Origin: Marimicrobium sp913061115
Lineage (GTDB): Bacteria; Pseudomonadota; Gammaproteobacteria; Pseudomonadales; Halieaceae
DNA: 64,000 nt
Direction of reading: 5' to 3'
Assembly (NCBI RefSeq): GCF_047729875.1
Contig: NZ_CP159826.1
Span: 2,790,001-2,854,000, forward strand
Part shown: in pieces, positions 34,554 to 44,127 of the stretch
How the letters are laid out: each line of letters opens with the position of its first letter
Position numbering within the stretch: position 1 is the stretch's first letter
Made by a program: the position numbers and the translations under genes
Notes under the pieces: model-generated
Seen by the model: the letters and a program-made list of their open reading frames with translations, nothing else
Database searches by the model: none
Told to the model about the DNA's origin: nothing

Positions 34554-35266
34554 CTTCTATCGCGCGCGGTTTTAACCACAACAAACAGCGAAAAGTATGG
34601 CCCTGCTTCACCTTCTAGCAGGCTTACATCCCGTTGAATATCCTCGCCTTCACGTCCTATATATGCTAGATAAGATGCTTCAGACATTCGATTACTTGCC
34701 GCTAGTGCATTTAAAATTCGTTGTCGCGACCGTCCTGCTTTCATTATCACAACGCTGTCATGACTGTTAAGCGTATGCGTTAAGCTCTCTTCACTGTGCC
34801 TGCCACTAACTACAGCAAACGATTCTTTTAACATTGTCAGTGGCAACTGCAAAGCTGAGGATGCTGCATGCACCGACGAAATACCCGGTACCACTTCGCA
34901 CGCTACATCAACTTGTAAACGCTCCAGCAAATAGCCAAAGGAGCCAAAAAATAACGGATCCCCTTCACATAAAAAAACCACATTTTTATTATCCTTTAGT
35001 GCCTCTCTAATATCATTAGCCGCTTTATCATAAACTTTATTGGCAACACGGCGGTCATCACACATAGGCATAAACAATGCTATTTCTTCATATTCATCAG
35101 CGATAGACTCCAGTGCCAGCTGGGCTATTTCTTTAGCTTGTGACTCGCCTTTCTCATTGGCAATATAGCTAATGACATCAGCTTGCTGAATATATCTTAA
35201 CGCCTTAAGGGTAATAAGTTCTGGATCTCCTGGGCCAACCCCGACACCTATAAATTTGGCAGTCAT
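34550..35266 (-). CDS. cobI: precorrin-2 C20-methyltransferase
   Basis: CobI/CbiL methylates C-20. A 238-residue SAM methylase with FIGVGVGPGDPELITLKALR, VISYIANEKGESQAKEIA, VVFLCEGDPLFFGSFGYLLERL and VVPGISSVHAASSALQLPLT. Full length, overlapping both neighbours (cobL and cbiG) by one to four bases. Confidence 0.93.
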   Translation of the reverse strand: MTAKFIGVGVGPGDPELITLKALRYIQQADVISYIANEKGESQAKEIAQLALESIADEYEEIALFMPMCDDRRVANKVYDKAANDIREALKDNKNVVFLCEGDPLFFGSFGYLLERLQVDVACEVVPGISSVHAASSALQLPLTMLKESFAVVSGRHSEESLTHTLNSHDSVVIMKAGRSRQRILNALAASNRMSEASYLAYIGREGEDIQRDVSLLEGEAGPYFSLFVVVKTARDRS

Positions 35267-36534
35267 TACATTTCTCCTACTGCGCTTGATATTTTCTTAA
35301 AGCAAAAAATTTCTACCGGTAGTTTATCGATATAGGATATTTTTTTTTCAACCAAACTGCCGCGACTAACACCTAACATAACACTTTCTACCTGACATTT
35401 ATTAAGGGTCTGAGCAAACGATTGTAATTGCTGTTTGGTACTATCGATAACCGCACTGGCCACTAAAATTCCACCTGCAGGCAACTGCTGCCAAACTTGT
35501 AATAGCAAGTTATTTAGCTCGCCATCGCTACCGCCAACAAACACTTTGTTGGGCGCTGGTAGCTCAGCTAAAGCCTCGGGCGCTCGCCCGTTAACAATAT
35601 GTAAATTACTGACCACACCAAAACGATGCTGGTTAGTTGCCAAATATTGCAGGCGTTGCGGATGATACTCAACAGCGTGCACTGCTACTTGCTCATTCCA
35701 ATAAGCTAACTCTACCGATACGCCGCCGCAGCCCGCACCAATATCCCAAATAACATCATCATTAGCCGGCTGTAAAAAAGACAATATAGTCAGCCGCACT
35801 TCACGCTTACTTATCATCCCCTTGCCCGGTTCTACACCGGTTTCAAAAACGGCGTCAGGAAAACCAGGAAACTCTGGCAGCACGCCGCCTTTACCCATGA
35901 CTGAAATAATACTGACATGCAAGGGGTCAAACGACTGATGGTTTAAGGCTAACGCTTGCGCTGAATGTGATGATAATTTTTCGTCTGTATAACCCAAATT
36001 TTCACACACATGCAGTATCGATTGGTCAAACCCAGCCGCTATACATTCGCGGGCTAACACTTGAGGCTGACTAAACTTATCGGTTAACACCACTAGGGTT
36101 GTATTGGCTTTAATTTTCGACCGAAGCTTTTCTAGGGGACGACCATGTAAACTCAATACACTGATATCTTGTAATGACAAACCAAAGCGATGACAAGCAA
36201 CTTGTATACTCGACACGGCCGGATAAAACGACAGATATTGACTGGCAAAGTTGTTGCTAAACCAACGACCTATACCAAAATATAACGGGTCTCCCGAGGC
36301 GATGACAGCAATGGCCGCTGCTTCAGCATTAATGATGGTTGCCTTTAACCGATCAAGCTTTGGCAGTACTACTTTGATAATATCAATACCATCTAACAAA
36401 GAAGCTACAGTGTCGAGCTGGCGCGATGAACCAATCACCATATCGCAGCCGCTAAGGACTGTTTGTGTCTGGGTAGATAATTCAGCGAATTCGCTAACAC
36501 CAAGCCCGATAATATGTATATTTGGTCCGGCCAC
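35266..36534 (-). CDS. cobL: precorrin-6Y C5,15-methyltransferase (CbiE-CbiT fusion)
   Basis: Methylates C-5 and C-15 and decarboxylates the C-12 acetate. In 422 residues it fuses CbiE (IHIIGLGVSEFAEL, IASGDPLYFGIGRWF, SLHGRPLEKLRSKI) to CbiT (REVRLTILSFLQPANDDVIW, DIGAGCGGVSVELAYW, FVGGSDGELNNLL). Fusion is the CobL arrangement. It overlaps cobH and cobI by one base each. Confidence 0.93.
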   Translation of the reverse strand: MAGPNIHIIGLGVSEFAELSTQTQTVLSGCDMVIGSSRQLDTVASLLDGIDIIKVVLPKLDRLKATIINAEAAAIAVIASGDPLYFGIGRWFSNNFASQYLSFYPAVSSIQVACHRFGLSLQDISVLSLHGRPLEKLRSKIKANTTLVVLTDKFSQPQVLARECIAAGFDQSILHVCENLGYTDEKLSSHSAQALALNHQSFDPLHVSIISVMGKGGVLPEFPGFPDAVFETGVEPGKGMISKREVRLTILSFLQPANDDVIWDIGAGCGGVSVELAYWNEQVAVHAVEYHPQRLQYLATNQHRFGVVSNLHIVNGRAPEALAELPAPNKVFVGGSDGELNNLLLQVWQQLPAGGILVASAVIDSTKQQLQSFAQTLNKCQVESVMLGVSRGSLVEKKISYIDKLPVEIFCFKKISSAVGEM

Positions 36535-37175
36535 TAGTAATACTCACCATGATTGCAGCGCAGTAAGGCGTTACAACTTGCCGACGACACAGCGCTTCCG
36601 CCTTCTCGCCCTAACAAGGTGATACATTCCACACCAAGATTTTGATGAGCTTCCCAGAGCGCTTGTTTTGATTCTGCAGCGCCAACAAAACCTACCGGCA
36701 TACCGATAATTAAAGACGGTTTATCAGTCCCTGCTTCTAGCATCTCTAATAACTTAAATAATGCTGTGGGTGCATTGCCAATAACAACGACGCTACCCGC
36801 TAATTTGTCTGCCCAACTATTAAGCGCAGCCATCGAGCGGGTTTCAAGGTTAGCTTCAGCATGTCTTGCAGTAGCGTCTGTATTAAGAAAGCATAGCGGC
36901 TGTTTACTGATCATTCGCTTAGTGATGCCCTGTTTGACCATTTCAACATCGCATAAAATATCACCATTATTCGCTAGGGCTCGCATACCGTTAACACAAG
37001 CCTGAGCGCTAAAACGCACCTGACTAGCTAAGCTAGGGATGCCAAGACTATGCACAATGCGCATTACCACTTGCTGTTGCTGTTTATCATAGTCGCTAAG
37101 ATCAGTTAAGGTGCGGATCTGTCTAAAGCTTTCTCGCTCTATGGCTTGAGGATCTTTGTTAAATTGGTAGGGCAT
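36534..37175 (-). CDS. cobH: precorrin-8X methylmutase
   Basis: CobH/CbiC moves the methyl group from C-11 to C-12, giving (cobalt-)hydrogenobyrinate. The 213-residue protein has IERESFRQIRTLTDL, the catalytic His in VMRIVHSLGIPSLA, LCDVEMVKQGITKRM, and VVIGNAPTALFKLLEM with IGMPVGFVGAAESK. Full length; 15 bases from cobK. Confidence 0.93.
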   Translation of the reverse strand: MPYQFNKDPQAIERESFRQIRTLTDLSDYDKQQQQVVMRIVHSLGIPSLASQVRFSAQACVNGMRALANNGDILCDVEMVKQGITKRMISKQPLCFLNTDATARHAEANLETRSMAALNSWADKLAGSVVVIGNAPTALFKLLEMLEAGTDKPSLIIGMPVGFVGAAESKQALWEAHQNLGVECITLLGREGGSAVSSASCNALLRCNHGEYY

Positions 37176-37190
37176 AATTAAGTAATGAGC

Positions 37191-37931
37191 TTAGGTAAAT
37201 GTTGAGAGTACAAACTTTTCGCACTCTGCATGATTAGTAAAAGAAATTTCAGCGGCAGACGATATAGGCCGATTTAACATGTAGACATCAATCTCTAAAT
37301 CTCGTGCCACGTTTAATTTTTGGACAGTAGAGCTACCACCACTATTTTTGCTCACTAATGCATCAATAGCGTGTTTTTTCATCAACGCCAACTCATCATC
37401 ATAAGAAAATGGACCGATCGCTTTTACCCACAACATACTCCTTGGCAGTAAACGTTTGGGCTCTACAGCCGTGCGCAACACTTGTTTTTGCCCTTGGTTA
37501 ACAGCCAACAGATCTATTTCATCTTGGTCTAACTGACCCGCTGTAATAAACACTGACTTTTTCTCTGTCAAAGCCTGGAACATTTCGCTTCGGCTATTAA
37601 ATACCTGCCAACTTTCCTTATCGCCCTGAGTCCATTGCGGGCGATTGAAACGCCAATAAGGAATTTCACTTGTCATTGCAGCCGTTACCGCTTTATCACT
37701 CATGGTTGCGGCATAAGGATGAGTTGCGTCTAATATTGCCGTTACCTGCTGCTGTTTAACATAGTGACTTAATCCCCCAAACTGACTAAAGCCGCCGCTA
37801 ACAATTTGGCAGCTAACATCAGGTACTCGCACTAGCCCGGCAACACTATAAATAATGGGGATAGATTGCTTATGTAATGTTTCAGCCAAGCGACGTCCGT
37901 CCGCTGTACCGCCAAGTATCAGTAATGTCAC
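37191..37931 (-). CDS. cobK: precorrin-6A reductase
   Basis: CobK/CbiJ reduces the macrocycle of (cobalt-)precorrin-6A with NADPH. The 246-residue protein has LLILGGTADGRRLAETLHKQ, VSGGFSQFGGLSHYVKQQ, ILDATHPYAATMS, and the late VSKNSGGSSTVQKLNVARDL with INRP-type ending (VYMLNRPI). Abuts cbiD by one base. Confidence 0.92.
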   Translation of the reverse strand: MTLLILGGTADGRRLAETLHKQSIPIIYSVAGLVRVPDVSCQIVSGGFSQFGGLSHYVKQQQVTAILDATHPYAATMSDKAVTAAMTSEIPYWRFNRPQWTQGDKESWQVFNSRSEMFQALTEKKSVFITAGQLDQDEIDLLAVNQGQKQVLRTAVEPKRLLPRSMLWVKAIGPFSYDDELALMKKHAIDALVSKNSGGSSTVQKLNVARDLEIDVYMLNRPISSAAEISFTNHAECEKFVLSTFT

Positions 37932-39043
37932 TAACCCAACCCAGCCATTATCTCTGGACTGGTTGAGCCAACGAATTGCCCTTTTCTATCAATGGCAATA
38001 ACCTCAACCTCAACATCCCTGGGCACAATATTTTTCGCCACAACTAACGCTCTGTCGCATAGCGCTCCAGCTAAATCTATATTTTTTGCCTGACACAACT
38101 GCAAGGCTTGCACACTAGTATTTGCGCCTTGAATCTCTGTTAGCAATGACTCGTCGCCGCCCATCTCACTGGCAACACTGGCAAGATGCATAAAATCAAT
38201 TTCTGACACCCGACTATTTAAATCCATATGGCCATTGGCCAGCTTACTAATTTTTCCAATGCCACCGCAGATCGTTAATTTTTTAACGGATACTTTTTTA
38301 AGATGTTTCAGAACGGCACCAGCAAAATCACCCATTTCTATTAGCGCCATATCATCGAGCTGGTAATAGCGCTTAATCGCATCTTCGCTGCTATTACCGG
38401 TAGTGGCAGCAATGTGCACTACGCCATTGGCATTAGCTACATCAATGCCCTGATAAATAGACGCTATCCACGCTGCACAAGAGAACGGCCGCACGATACC
38501 AGTGGTACCTAATATGGATAATCCGCCCAAAATACCAAGCCTTCCGTTCATTGTTTTAAGCGCAATACTTTCACCGTTTTCTACCCCAACGGCAACTAAA
38601 AACCCACCCGGATAATTATATTGCTTAGCCAAACTCAATAAATGTTCGGCCATCATTGCTCTAGGGACAGGGTTAATTGCCGGCTCACCTATTGCCAATA
38701 ACAAACCTTCTTTGGTTACTGTTCCCACCCCTTGCGCGGCCGAAAAAACCACGCCTGGCTGAGGAGTTAATGTCAACTCAACAAACACAGTTGCTCCATG
38801 AGTTGCGTCTGGGTCATCACCCGCGTCTTTAATAGTTGAAGCCTTAATACCGCCATTAAAAGCGACATAACTAACAATATTTAGCTCAACTGTTTTCCCT
38901 TTAGGTAGCGTAATACTCACTACATCAACTTGATGCTTAGCCAATAACAACTGTGCGGCGCCAACACAACAAGCTGTCGCACACGCGCCTGTGGTAAGCC
39001 CTGTTTTAAGTTTTACGACTGCTTCGCTACTTTCTTTCCACAC
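37931..39043 (-). CDS. cbiD: cobalt-precorrin-5B C1-methyltransferase
   Basis: CbiD methylates C-1 and replaces CobF. It is found in the early-insertion route and in some late-insertion organisms such as Pseudomonas aeruginosa. The 370-residue product has LKTGLTTGACATACCVGAAQ, KDAGDDPDATHGATVFVEL, VGTVTKEGLLLAIGEPAINP, VVHIAATTGNSSEDAIKRYY and ICGGIGKISKLANGHMDLNS. Ten bases separate it from the transporter gene upstream. Confidence 0.93.
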   Translation of the reverse strand: MWKESSEAVVKLKTGLTTGACATACCVGAAQLLLAKHQVDVVSITLPKGKTVELNIVSYVAFNGGIKASTIKDAGDDPDATHGATVFVELTLTPQPGVVFSAAQGVGTVTKEGLLLAIGEPAINPVPRAMMAEHLLSLAKQYNYPGGFLVAVGVENGESIALKTMNGRLGILGGLSILGTTGIVRPFSCAAWIASIYQGIDVANANGVVHIAATTGNSSEDAIKRYYQLDDMALIEMGDFAGAVLKHLKKVSVKKLTICGGIGKISKLANGHMDLNSRVSEIDFMHLASVASEMGGDESLLTEIQGANTSVQALQLCQAKNIDLAGALCDRALVVAKNIVPRDVEVEVIAIDRKGQFVGSTSPEIMAGLG

Positions 39044-39053
39044 AGCTCACCTA

Positions 39054-39743
39054 TTAGATAGCGTTTACTAGCCAGTAACTGCCGACCGCAACAGACAGGC
39101 TAGCAATAATATAACGTTGCCAATTAAATAGCCGTACATATCGTTGTTGCAGCTGCTGCTGTAAAAAACCTAAGCCCAAACCAAAAACTAACATCGACGA
39201 CATAACGCCAAAGGAGAATACAGCTAAGTATGCAAGCGACTGCGATAAATTACCTTGCGACACCGCTGGTATTAACGCCAAAGCTGGCGCACTGCCAGCA
39301 AAACCGTGCAGCATGCCAACCATTACAGGGGTATGCGCTTGCTTAACGCTGCCGCCACCATTTGATTCGTTAAAATGATCGGCCATATGCAAATGACGAT
39401 GAACCACCTCGCCGTGATGATGCTCGTCAAGGCGTATAGCCTGAGACTTGATGCGCCAAAAGAATAGCAATCCTAAGGCAATTAATAGGAGTCCAACTAA
39501 AACTTCTGCAAGGTGAATAAATTCTACCGGTAAATTCAACCCTAAACCAAATAGCATCACACCACTGAGCAATAAAATACCACCGTGGCCTAGCGCCCAG
39601 TTACTGCAAAATAATAAGGTGGTTTTTAAACTGGGCTTGGTGTTGCTTAATGCTGACACCGCCATCACATGATCAGCGTCTAATGCGTGCATTAAACCAA
39701 GGCTAAAGCCCAACATAATAATTGGCAACGCCTCTATTATCAC
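39054..39743 (-). CDS. NicO/UreH-type nickel-cobalt transporter
   Basis: A 229-residue inner-membrane protein with about six helices, member of the NicO/RcnA/HupE-UreH group. The N-terminal helix has MHALDADHVMAVSALSN, the His/Asp metal motif of the family; helix 2 follows with WALGHGGILLLSG. A cytoplasmic His-rich loop (EHHHGEVVHRHLHMADH) precedes the second half (GMLHGFAGSAPALALIPAV). Its place between cobB and cbiD points to cobalt. Direction of transport is not decided by sequence; uptake is assumed because riboswitch 2 controls it. Overlaps cobB by four bases. Confidence 0.8.
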   Translation of the reverse strand: MIIEALPIIMLGFSLGLMHALDADHVMAVSALSNTKPSLKTTLLFCSNWALGHGGILLLSGVMLFGLGLNLPVEFIHLAEVLVGLLLIALGLLFFWRIKSQAIRLDEHHHGEVVHRHLHMADHFNESNGGGSVKQAHTPVMVGMLHGFAGSAPALALIPAVSQGNLSQSLAYLAVFSFGVMSSMLVFGLGLGFLQQQLQQRYVRLFNWQRYIIASLSVAVGSYWLVNAI

Positions 39744-41062
39744 GAGACAACCTTCAATGAGGGGCGAAATAATTGCGCCACCGCACTGGCGTTAGAAGGG
39801 AAAAACAAATGCAGATAGGATGCGGTTAACTGCCTCTCTCGATAAATTGCCTCACCCGGCGCGGGATGACGCTGACGCACACCGTGCGTTATCGGCTCAG
39901 GGGTTTGTTCGCTGCGGGATCGATGGTGAGCATGAGCGCGAACTTCACCCTCGGGCAGTAATGCTGCCTGCATGCCCTGGCAACCACTTCTGCCGCGCAT
40001 CGCGCCGTGGCCTGCCAACAGGCCCGCCATCGGATACTGTTGGCCGTCAAGGTCAGTTAAGGTTTGTAGACAGTATAAAAATCCACCGCATTCGGCTAAC
40101 ACCGGCTTATCTTGGCTAAAAAACTGCTTAATCTGTTCAAGCATCTTAGTATTTTGAGCCAAACCTTGGGCGTGCAACTCTGGATAACCACCTGGCAACC
40201 ATAACGCGTCAACTTCGGCTAAATGTTGGTCATGCAGAGGCGAAAAATACACCAGCTCTGCACCCATTGTTTCTAATAAACGTATATTCGCGGCATAAAT
40301 AAAAGTAAATGCCTCATCTTTAGCGATGCCTATTTTGACTCCATTTAATAACGTTTGGATAACAGGAACTTCAGCAGAATGAAATTCTATGACTTTTACT
40401 TTATCGATAAAGTCACCAAAACCTGCCTGTTCTAGCCAATTGGCACCGGCCTCAAAACGGGTTTCTAACTCAGTCGCTACCTCATGAGCTTGGACTAAAC
40501 CCAAGTGACGTTCTGGCAGTGCAACTTGTTCTGAGCGGGGCAAATTAGCAAGCAGTGGCAATGAATCTGGCAACTCGTCTGCTATTAGCTGACGATGACG
40601 ATCCGTACCGCAGTTGTTTGCTATAAGGCCAGCAAACTCAACGTCATCTCGAAAGTTAGCCAAGCCAACGGCTATAGCTGCGGCTGTTTGTGCCATACCT
40701 TTAACGTCCATAACAATGGCTATAGGGATATTAAAACGAGCGGCAAGATCGGCACTGGAGGGCTCCCCATCAAAAATACCCATTGCACCTTCAACCAATA
40801 TTAAGTCGGCAACTTTAGCGGCCTCATAAAATTTTTGCTGACAGTATTGTTCACCCGCCATCCACATATCTAGCTGTTCTACCGGCTGAGCAGATGCCTG
40901 CTGCAGTATTTGGGGGTCAAGATAATCTGGTCCAGTTTTAAAAACTCGCACCACTTTACCCTGTCGGGTAAGCAGTCTTGCCAATGCTGCAGTAACAGTG
41001 GTTTTACCCTGCCCCGAGGCCGGCGCAGCTATGAACAGAGCTGGGCAACTTACAACTGCCAT
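39740..41062 (-). CDS. cobB: cobyrinate a,c-diamide synthase
   Basis: CobB/CbiA amidates the a and c acetates. The 440-residue protein has a dethiobiotin-synthetase-like P-loop domain (FIAAPASGQGKTTVTAALAR, VFKTGPDYLDPQILQ, LVEGAMGIFDGEP) and a glutamine amidotransferase domain with the Cys in VLAECGGFLYCLQTLTD. In a late-insertion route it acts before CobN, in an early-insertion route on cobalt-cobyrinate. Start abuts cobO stop. Confidence 0.92.
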   Translation of the reverse strand: MAVVSCPALFIAAPASGQGKTTVTAALARLLTRQGKVVRVFKTGPDYLDPQILQQASAQPVEQLDMWMAGEQYCQQKFYEAAKVADLILVEGAMGIFDGEPSSADLAARFNIPIAIVMDVKGMAQTAAAIAVGLANFRDDVEFAGLIANNCGTDRHRQLIADELPDSLPLLANLPRSEQVALPERHLGLVQAHEVATELETRFEAGANWLEQAGFGDFIDKVKVIEFHSAEVPVIQTLLNGVKIGIAKDEAFTFIYAANIRLLETMGAELVYFSPLHDQHLAEVDALWLPGGYPELHAQGLAQNTKMLEQIKQFFSQDKPVLAECGGFLYCLQTLTDLDGQQYPMAGLLAGHGAMRGRSGCQGMQAALLPEGEVRAHAHHRSRSEQTPEPITHGVRQRHPAPGEAIYRERQLTASYLHLFFPSNASAVAQLFRPSLKVVS

Positions 41063-41655
41063 TAGTATTCAATGCCTTTTTGCGCTTTAACGCCTTGTCT
41101 AAAGGCATGACGCTCATCTTGAACCACTGAAATAGTGTCGGCGATATTTTGCAACTCAAGCGCCATTGTCCTGCCAGTAATAATCACATTCTGATCTTTT
41201 GGACGTTTACTCAACGCCGCAACGACTGGCCCTACGTCAAGGTATTCGTATTTGAACATATAACTTAATTCATCAAATACCAGCATGTCGTAGCGGTCAT
41301 CTTGCAGCAATGTTTCGGCCAAGGCCCAGGCCTTTTTTGCGGCCGATATATCTTGCTGCTTATCTTGAGTCTCCCACGTAAAACCATGCCCCATGACATG
41401 CCAATCAATTAAATCATGGTCTCTAAATAGCTTATATTCACCCGTTTCACTGCGCCCTTTTATAAATTGGATAACGGCGCATTTTTTGCCATGCCCGACG
41501 CTTCTAGCCATAGTACCAAATGCCGAACTACTCTTGCCTTTACCGTTACCTTTTAACAAAATTAACACGCCACGCTCTTCTGTAGCGTTGGCTATTTTTG
41601 CATCCATTACTGCTTTTTTACTGACCATACGGGCCTTATGTTTATCGTCACTCAT
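41062..41655 (-). CDS. cobO: cob(I)yrinic acid a,c-diamide adenosyltransferase
   Basis: CobO/BtuR/CobA-type adenosyltransferase transfers the 5'-deoxyadenosyl group from ATP to Co(I). The 197-residue protein has the P-loop LLKGNGKGKSSSAFGTMARS, FIKGRSETGEYKL, DHDLIDWHVMGHGFTW, and LVFDELSYMFKYEYLDV with VIITGRTM. Preceded by 19 bases from the chelatase gene. Confidence 0.93.
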   Translation of the reverse strand: MSDDKHKARMVSKKAVMDAKIANATEERGVLILLKGNGKGKSSSAFGTMARSVGHGKKCAVIQFIKGRSETGEYKLFRDHDLIDWHVMGHGFTWETQDKQQDISAAKKAWALAETLLQDDRYDMLVFDELSYMFKYEYLDVGPVVAALSKRPKDQNVIITGRTMALELQNIADTISVVQDERHAFRQGVKAQKGIEY

Positions 41656-41674
41656 AATTATGGCCTTAAGTTTA

Positions 41675-43348
41675 TTAAGCTGGGAGCAGAAAATAATCAG
41701 CGCCTAATACACTGGCAATACGCTCACCTTTGCCGCGCTTAACTGGCGAATTTTCTATATCAAGTAGTGTTATCTGACCTAGCAAATTAATATCATCAAA
41801 CGGCTGAGTACTTTTCCCATCGGTGATAATAATTGTGTTCAGTGCAAGTGAAGGGTTCTTTCTAAGCTCGTTTTGTTGAAACAACAAGGTATGTTGTAAC
41901 ACTTCGCGCAACGGTGTACCGCCACCGGCAGGGATGTTATCCAGTAGCTGACGCAAGGCCTTGGGTGCGCGCTTAGTAGGCAATAGGGTTTCGACGCGGG
42001 CGTTGCCAAAACCCAAAATTGTTAATTGTTCGCGTGACCAATAAGCTTTCTCTGCAATAGATAAAATGGTCGCCTTAGCTTTTGCGAACAGTTCATTGTG
42101 CAGCGTTGAGGCCGATGTATCTAACAGCACAATATTGAGTTTTAACTGACCGGTTTTTATCGGCCTAAACCTTAACTGTGCTAAAGGCCATTGTCCTGCA
42201 CTTGCCAGTAAACTGGCAAACCAGTTGATGCGTTTTGATGGTGCTTTTGACGCCTCAATCCCGGCGCTGCCACCCCCTTTGCGGTTAACAAAAGTATCAC
42301 CTAGCGCCGTAACTAGACGCGACGTATTTGAATGAATACGGCTAGGCAAAGTTAGACTGACCTTTTCAGCTGTGAGTTGTTGTTGTGGATCCATCGCCCC
42401 CCAATCACCGCCAACGGGTCTCTCATCAGCTTGCTTGCTGGGTTTAGAAAATGGCTTATTATTACTTGGCGGCGGCGTGTCTGGGTGATTACGGCGATGG
42501 TTTAACACCAACTCTTCTACAGCTAATACATCCTCTTCAATGACTTCGATTCGATCATTTAATACCGCATGAGCAGTCGCTGCCCGATACCAAACAATAT
42601 CGGCGCGCAAACCATCGACATTTGCAGACTGACATTTATTAGCAATTAAAAGTCTTAGCGACTCATCGCAGATAACTTTTTTTAATCGATTTTTGGCTAT
42701 TGATAACTTTTCAGCTAAAGCTTCTTGCTGGACTTTAGATGAAGCTAAAAACTTATCTGGAGCCATATCAAATTGTTGGCGTAAACGTACAATCTCAACT
42801 CTATCTTCAATGCTGTATTGATTATTGAGTTCAACTGACAAGCCAAACCGGTCTTGCAACTGTGGTCTCAACTCTCCTTCGTCTGGGTTCATCGTCCCCA
42901 GTAGTACAAAGCGAGCACTATGGCTTTCACTAACCCCATCGCGCTCTACAATGTTTACCCCACTAGCTGAAACATCTAATAATAGATCAACCAAGTTATC
43001 TGGGAGTAAGTTCACTTCATCGACGTACAAAACACCATTATTGGCTTTGGATAGTAAACCGGGTTGGAATTCTGTTTTTTTACTAGCCAGTACTTGTTCT
43101 AAATTTAAGGTGCCGAGCAGCATTTCCTCGGTAGCGCCTAATGGCAAAGTAATAAAGTTAACCTTGTCATTGTTAGTATCAACCATTACATCAGCTAAGC
43201 CCCTAGCCAAGGTAGATTTAGCACTGCCCCGAGGCCCACTCACTAAAACACCGCCAATTGCTGGATTAATTGCCGCCAAGCATAAAGCCAACTTAAAACT
43301 GGCCTGACCAGTCACCGCGGTGAACGGAAAATTATTCAAGCTGATCAC
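41675..43348 (-). CDS. ChlI/BchI AAA+ ATPase fused to VWA domain, chelatase partner
   Basis: About 557 residues combining the two ATPase-complex subunits of a magnesium/cobalt-type chelatase. The AAA+ part has VLVSGPRGSAKSTLARGLAD, VLYVDEVNLLPDNLVDLLLD and TMNPDEGELRPQLQDRFGL. A Pro/Lys-rich linker follows, and then a VWA domain with MIDAS motif LLDTSASTLHNEL and TIIITDGKS. It most likely substitutes for CobS/CobT in driving CobN. The longest frame starts at 43393 and overlaps cbtA by 62 bases; GTG at 43348 (16-17-base overlap) is preferred, TTG at 43339 possible. Confidence 0.82.
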   Translation of the reverse strand: MISLNNFPFTAVTGQASFKLALCLAAINPAIGGVLVSGPRGSAKSTLARGLADVMVDTNNDKVNFITLPLGATEEMLLGTLNLEQVLASKKTEFQPGLLSKANNGVLYVDEVNLLPDNLVDLLLDVSASGVNIVERDGVSESHSARFVLLGTMNPDEGELRPQLQDRFGLSVELNNQYSIEDRVEIVRLRQQFDMAPDKFLASSKVQQEALAEKLSIAKNRLKKVICDESLRLLIANKCQSANVDGLRADIVWYRAATAHAVLNDRIEVIEEDVLAVEELVLNHRRNHPDTPPPSNNKPFSKPSKQADERPVGGDWGAMDPQQQLTAEKVSLTLPSRIHSNTSRLVTALGDTFVNRKGGGSAGIEASKAPSKRINWFASLLASAGQWPLAQLRFRPIKTGQLKLNIVLLDTSASTLHNELFAKAKATILSIAEKAYWSREQLTILGFGNARVETLLPTKRAPKALRQLLDNIPAGGGTPLREVLQHTLLFQQNELRKNPSLALNTIIITDGKSTQPFDDINLLGQITLLDIENSPVKRGKGERIASVLGADYFLLPA

Positions 43349-44051
43349 CTGCTGAATCAACTTTAAACCGACTAACGGCCCACCCGGATACAAGCCCTAA
43401 TGCTATCCAAAAAATTAAATTACCCACTCCCGTGACAATTAGAAAACGTTCATGAAGGGCAGTTAACGCGATAACTGCATCTGGCGCAGGATGACTAAAT
43501 AGTGCCCCAACATGTTTTGGCGCACCGATAATATAGGGCAAAGCGATAGCAACAACGCCGGCAATTTTAATTTTAATGGAACCAAAAACCAGTGCCAACA
43601 AACCCGCTCCGACACCGACTACTGCCATTACCCACCATAATTGCCTGCTCTCTAATGCAGCCGCTTCACTACCGGGTATTTCTGGCGGCAAACCAATAGA
43701 GGGTGCAACATACATAGCGGCATAGCCCCCAAGCCCCCACAATATGCCTTTAGCTACCGATAGCGTGGTTAATCCCATGGCCTGTAATTGCGACATAACA
43801 GCGATAAGCACTGCAGCAAAACCAATACCTGCACTTATATTAGCTATAACAGTAAAAGCGGTGCGCTCACCTCCATCTTGTGGGGCCCAGGTTTCACTGG
43901 CATGATCATGGCCACCATGGTCGTGCTCCACTTCATAGCTTTCGGCTGCAAAGATGATTGGATCAATTATTAAAACTTGAGCGACGCTCAGTAACAGGCC
44001 GGCAATAAATCCAGCCAACAGCGCGTTATAAATGATTTGACGAAAAACCAC
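43332..44051 (-). CDS. cbtA: CbtA cobalt transporter subunit
   Basis: A 239-residue membrane protein with about five to six helices, the CbtA component of a predicted B12-regulated cobalt transporter. It opens with QIIYNALLAGFIAGLLLSVA, carries an external His-rich segment (EVEHDHGGHDHASETW), then GFAAVLIAVMSQL, LWGLGGYAAMYVAPSIGLPP and LPYIIGAPKHVGALF. CbtA is known from comparative genomics as usually paired with CbtB and a cobalamin riboswitch, as here. Confidence 0.88.
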   Translation of the reverse strand: MVFRQIIYNALLAGFIAGLLLSVAQVLIIDPIIFAAESYEVEHDHGGHDHASETWAPQDGGERTAFTVIANISAGIGFAAVLIAVMSQLQAMGLTTLSVAKGILWGLGGYAAMYVAPSIGLPPEIPGSEAAALESRQLWWVMAVVGVGAGLLALVFGSIKIKIAGVVAIALPYIIGAPKHVGALFSHPAPDAVIALTALHERFLIVTGVGNLIFWIALGLVSGWAVSRFKVDSAGDQLE

Positions 44052-44127
44052 AAGATACCCTTAACCAGAAACACCTAAAGCCTAAACCACTTGGGCTTAA
44101 GCCATTAATTTGTGTAAATCTAGTGGG

